7,156 nucleotides of DNA, taken from the NCBI GenBank assembly GCA_022561095.1, contig JADFRV010000117.1, positions 1 through 7,156 on the forward strand, in the 5' to 3' direction. The notes below the pieces were generated by a model. It was not told where the DNA came from, ran no database searches, and saw nothing but the letters and a program-made list of their open reading frames with translations. Origin of the DNA: Chloroflexota bacterium. GTDB taxonomy: Bacteria; Chloroflexota; Dehalococcoidia; SM23-28-2; RBG-16-64-32. The translations under genes and the position numbers were made by a program. Positions 4,537 through 7,156 of this stretch are shown in pieces (position 1 is the stretch's first letter; each line of letters begins with the position of its first letter).

Positions 4537-5541
4537 ATGGCAAAAAAAACACCCACCAAACGACGTGGGGACGAGGGCAATAAACTCGCTAAGCGCCGCT
4601 CGCGATTGAAGTACGCTTACCCGATCGAGCGCGATCCGGACGACACGCTTGGAATGTATTTGAAGGAGGTCGGCAGTCTACCATTGCTGAAGGCGGAGCA
4701 GGAGGTCGCGCTGGCCAAACGCATCGAACGCGGCATCAAGGCCCGGGAGGAGCTGGCAAGCGGCAGGAGTGGGTCCAAGCAGGTGGCAGATCTCAAGGTA
4801 TTAATTGAGGACGGATGGGCGGCTCGAGAGCATCTGCTCACTGCCAACTCAAGGCTCGTCATCAGCGTGGCAAAGAAATACAGAGGCCGAGGCGTCCCAT
4901 TCGCCGATCTTATCCAAGAGGGAAACATCGGTTTGATTCGGGCTACGAAGAAATTCGAGTACCGGCGCGGTCTCAAATTTTCAACCTACGCCACTTGGTG
5001 GATTCGGCAGGCCGTGACGCGCGCCATTGCAGATATGGGGCGTACGATCCGGCTCCCGGTCCACATGGGGGACCAAATCAACCGGCTGCTGCGAGCTTCC
5101 CACAGTCTCACCCAAGAGTTAGGGCGGATTCCTACCAACGTGGAACTCGCGGAGGTGCTCGATGTGCCATTGGAGAGAATCGAGGATATGAAGCAGGTAT
5201 CTCAGCTTCCGCTTTCGCTTGAAACTCCCACCTCCGAAGAAGAGGATTCGGTGCTGGGCGACTTTCTCGAAGACCAGGAGGCTGAAGCACCGGCCGAAGC
5301 AGCAAGCAAAGCCTTGATGTATCAAGGCCTGCGGGAAGCGCTCGGGAGCCTTCCCCCACGCGAAAGCGTGGTGCTTCAATTACGTTTCGGACTTGTGGAT
5401 GGCAAGGCCTACACCCTCGAAGAAGTCGGGCAGAAGCTTGGGGTCACGCGCGAGCGCGCACGCCAGATTGAAGCGCAAGGTATGCGCCGATTCCAGAATC
5501 CGGATATCCGAGAAAAGCTCGTTGACTACGTTAAAGAATAA
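4537..5541 (+). CDS. rpoD: RNA polymerase sigma factor, RpoD/SigA-like
   Basis: This sigma70 family protein directs RNA polymerase to -35/-10 promoters. The 334-residue product has a short basic N-terminus and no region 1.1. Region 1.2 is at about 35-66 (DDTLGMYLKEVGSLPLLKAE), region 2 at about 97-175, region 3 at about 176-255 and region 4 at about 262-330. The -10-reading segment KFSTYATWWIRQAVTR (147-162) keeps the Tyr, Trp-Trp, Gln and Thr used by E. coli sigma70. The -35 helix VTRERARQIEA (303-313) keeps the Arg-Glu-Arg and Arg-Gln contacts. The sequence after it, QGMRRFQNPDIREKL, departs from the usual KALRRLRHP type. The start is ATG 4537, 6 nt after GGAG (4527-4530). The frame is open back to a TTG at 4453, but that would add a Tyr-rich unlikely extension. 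The features fit a primary sigma of Chloroflexota or a close group 2 paralogue; absence of region 1.1 and the altered region 4 tail leave that choice open. Codon use is less C-biased than in the genes to the left. Confidence 0.93.
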   Translation: MAKKTPTKRRGDEGNKLAKRRSRLKYAYPIERDPDDTLGMYLKEVGSLPLLKAEQEVALAKRIERGIKAREELASGRSGSKQVADLKVLIEDGWAAREHLLTANSRLVISVAKKYRGRGVPFADLIQEGNIGLIRATKKFEYRRGLKFSTYATWWIRQAVTRAIADMGRTIRLPVHMGDQINRLLRASHSLTQELGRIPTNVELAEVLDVPLERIEDMKQVSQLPLSLETPTSEEEDSVLGDFLEDQEAEAPAEAASKALMYQGLREALGSLPPRESVVLQLRFGLVDGKAYTLEEVGQKLGVTRERARQIEAQGMRRFQNPDIREKLVDYVKE

Positions 5542-5550
5542 TCTCCTGGT

Positions 5551-6690
5551 TCACGGGCAGGCGTTCAGCAGGTGCTGATCGAAGGTCTCCGCGAACTGAT
5601 GTCGACCCGAGCCGTCGCAGGTCGCACGAAAGTAGAGGAAGCTCGTATCGATTGGCGACCCGACCGCCTCGAGTGAGGCCAGGCCTGGAGCAGCAATCGG
5701 GGCGGGGGGCAGTCCGCCGGTCCGGTAGGTGTTGTAAGGGGAATCCACCTCGAGGTCCAATAACGTGAGCGGGGATTTCCACCAATCGCCCTCCGGCTGC
5801 CAGCCGAGAGCATATTGAACCGTTGGATCGGCCTCAAGAAGTAGGCCGCCCCGCAATCTCTTGTAGAAAACGGCCGCGATCATCGGTCGTTCCTCGGGCA
5901 CGATCGCTTCGCGCTCGATAATCGAAGCCAAAGTCACGGCCTGGATGAGCGTCAGCCCCTGCAGTTCGAAACTTTGACGCAGCACAGGGTCGACGCGCCG
6001 CAGGAAATTGTCCAACGCTGCCTCGACTAACGCCTGCGGCGAGCTATCCGGCTCCAGCCGGTAAGTGTCTGGGAACAAGAATCCCTCAAGCGAGCCTGTG
6101 CCGGAAAAAAGCTCATGGTCAACCTCGGCTGCGCGGGCGGCCACCAGAAAATCGGACCCACTGTAGCCGAGATCGGAACGATCGATGACCTCTGCGATCT
6201 GCTCCAATCTCCAGCCTTCCACGATGGTCAGCACAATTTCTGGTGGGCGCGCGGTCTGAAGGGTGGAGGCCAATTCTCTAACGGTCATGGCACCCGTGAC
6301 TTCGTAGGATCCGGCCTGGATTCCAACGTCCAATCCCCGATACCGCATGTAGTTGCGCAACAGCGTGCCATTGTCGAGGACGTGCGCATCGACCAGTTGG
6401 TCGATGACGGATTGAGCACTTTCGCCACTTTCCACAAGAAGGTCCAACTTGGCACTTGGGTCGCCGGCCGGGGAATTTAGAGCGGGAGCTTGAGCGAGCA
6501 GATATGCCGCCAGCGTCGCGCGCTCCGTCGTGCCTAGAGCCGTCGATGGCGGCCCTACATCCCCGAGCACCTCAGAGATTGCGAGCAAGGAGGCCCCTGC
6601 CAGCCCCAGGAACCCGCAGAGCAGCGCCACAAGCAGCAGGCCCCCAATCAGGCGGCCGATCGGGTTTCGCTTTTTCGGTGCTTCAGCCAT
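5551..6690 (-). CDS. mltG: endolytic transglycosylase MltG (YceG-like)
   Basis: MltG cuts nascent peptidoglycan strands within the chain at the outer face of the cytoplasmic membrane and so sets glycan length. The 379-residue product has a basic cytoplasmic start (MAEAPKKRNPIGR), a single membrane segment at about 14-38 and a periplasmic/extracytoplasmic LysM-like part (about 82-150). The YceG catalytic domain follows. LEGFLFPDTY is at 201-210. LASIIEREA (254-262) carries the expected catalytic Glu259, which aligns with E. coli Glu218. LEADPTVQYALG is at 285-296 and SPYNTYRTGGLPPAPIAAPG at 317-336. All family signatures are intact and length is normal. ATG 6690 is the only good start, since an in-frame stop lies at 6700-6702. 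No strong ribosome-binding site precedes it, so translation may depend on ruvX, whose stop is 32 bp upstream. Its 3' end faces the sigma factor gene across 9 bp with no clear shared terminator. Confidence 0.95.
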   Translation of the reverse strand: MAEAPKKRNPIGRLIGGLLLVALLCGFLGLAGASLLAISEVLGDVGPPSTALGTTERATLAAYLLAQAPALNSPAGDPSAKLDLLVESGESAQSVIDQLVDAHVLDNGTLLRNYMRYRGLDVGIQAGSYEVTGAMTVRELASTLQTARPPEIVLTIVEGWRLEQIAEVIDRSDLGYSGSDFLVAARAAEVDHELFSGTGSLEGFLFPDTYRLEPDSSPQALVEAALDNFLRRVDPVLRQSFELQGLTLIQAVTLASIIEREAIVPEERPMIAAVFYKRLRGGLLLEADPTVQYALGWQPEGDWWKSPLTLLDLEVDSPYNTYRTGGLPPAPIAAPGLASLEAVGSPIDTSFLYFRATCDGSGRHQFAETFDQHLLNACP

Positions 6691-6722
6691 GAGATGGGTT
6701 CAGCCTACCATTCAAGGAAAGG

Positions 6723-7124
6723 TCAGGCCGCGCCGGCCAGGGAGTCGAGATAGTCCTGGAGAATATAGGCCGCCGCGCGGGCATCGATGTTGTCGTCCTT
6801 GACTCCGGCCATCTGGGTCGATCCGCTCTCGTCCCAGGTCTGAACCGCCAGGTCGGTGGCGTTGCTTAACTCGTCGACCAGTCGCAATGATCGCCTGGCC
6901 TGGTGGCCGACCTGGCCTTCGTCGTCCAAAGGCAGCCCAACCAGGATTAGATCCGCGCCGTGGGCCGCGGCGATCGCGGCAATTTCAGCCGCGTCCTGCG
7001 GCCTGGATTGGTGACGGATCACCTGGAGCGGTCGAGCGATGGTGCTCGTCGGATCGCTGATCGCGAGTCCAATTCGAACCTCTCCCGGATCGACGGCCAG
7101 GATTATCCGCTCTCCCATATCCAT
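6723..7124 (-). CDS. ruvX: RuvX/YqgF family, putative Holliday junction resolvase or pre-16S rRNA nuclease
   Basis: YqgF/RuvX proteins have an RNase H-like fold and are linked to 16S rRNA 5' maturation and proposed Holliday junction cleavage. In this 133-residue product the first strand carries LAVDPGEVRIGLAISDP (9-25) with catalytic D12. VGLPLDDEGQVG (62-73) is the usual VGLPLxxxG loop. WDES (97-100) replaces the common DER and keeps Glu99. NIDARAAAYILQDYL (112-126) carries the final Asp114. Between the DES motif and Asp114 there are only about 14 residues, roughly ten fewer than in most family members, so a basic helix seems to be missing. The start is uncertain: ATG 7124 is taken, ATG 7118 is an alternative, neither has a clear ribosome-binding site, and the frame is open to the window edge. 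It lies upstream of mltG in the same operon, an order common in bacteria. Confidence 0.9.
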   Translation of the reverse strand: MDMGERIILAVDPGEVRIGLAISDPTSTIARPLQVIRHQSRPQDAAEIAAIAAAHGADLILVGLPLDDEGQVGHQARRSLRLVDELSNATDLAVQTWDESGSTQMAGVKDDNIDARAAAYILQDYLDSLAGAA

Positions 7125-7156
7125 TTGAAATCGATGCGCATTCCCAGCCAGGGTAT

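Noticed and set aside
5536..5575. Bidirectional terminator between the convergent sigma factor and mltG genes
   Set aside because: The gap is only 9 bp and no stem-loop with flanking A/T tracts could be found there.
7103..7156. 17-codon - strand frame entering from the right edge and ending inside ruvX (ends WIWESG, stop 7103-7105)
   Set aside because: It could be the 3' end of an upstream gene overlapping ruvX, but it is too short to identify and an open frame of this length is expected by chance.

Overview
The window looks like bacterial chromosome of the Chloroflexota type, probably from a metagenome-derived assembly. That placement is my inference from protein style, not from a database search. 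The sigma factor has wording I associate with Chloroflexota SigA (EDGWAAREHL, then RGRGVPFADLIQEGNIGL, then HMGDQIN). The greA-lysS-serS clustering and the strongly C-ending codon use of the first half also fit Dehalococcoidia/SAR202-like genomes. All recognisable genes are housekeeping genes. I see no phage, insertion sequence, CRISPR array, tRNA or rRNA.

Left half (1-4221), all on the + strand and very GC-rich. A well-formed sigma70-type promoter (TTTACA, 17 nt, TATAAT, 54-82) is followed by a terminator-like hairpin with a U-tract (111-143). Next come greA (167-634), lysS (710-2179), a HAD-family phosphatase/phosphomutase-like gene (2176-2853), a Nudix hydrolase (2850-3350) and serS (from 3361). 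lysS/HAD and HAD/Nudix each overlap by 4 nt, and the serS ribosome-binding site overlaps the Nudix stop codon, so lysS to serS reads as one translationally coupled unit. Two aminoacyl-tRNA synthetases surround two small-molecule phosphohydrolases, and a transcript-cleavage-factor homologue leads the cluster.

Breakpoint (about 4216). serS stops abruptly inside motif 2 after 286 codons, where about 425 are usual. No trace of the missing C-terminal third follows. At the same point base composition falls sharply: hand counts give 45/60 GC at 2041-2100, 21/60 at 4441-4500 and 29/60 at 4921-4980. This is either a real rearrangement or a chimeric assembly join. It is the main caution for anyone using this window.

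Right half (4222-7156). About 315 bp of AT-richer non-coding DNA with a candidate promoter precedes an RpoD/SigA-like sigma factor (4537-5541, +). Nine bases further on it meets, tail to tail, an operon on the - strand: ruvX (6723-7124) followed by mltG (5551-6690), encoding a Holliday-junction resolvase-like/rRNA-maturation protein and the endolytic murein transglycosylase.

No new multi-gene system stands out. The best leads are unusual residues in otherwise ordinary proteins: a GreA lacking the catalytic acidic pair, a LysRS with Trp for the motif 2 His, and a RuvX with a shortened C-terminal segment. The attenuator-like leader of greA is also of interest.
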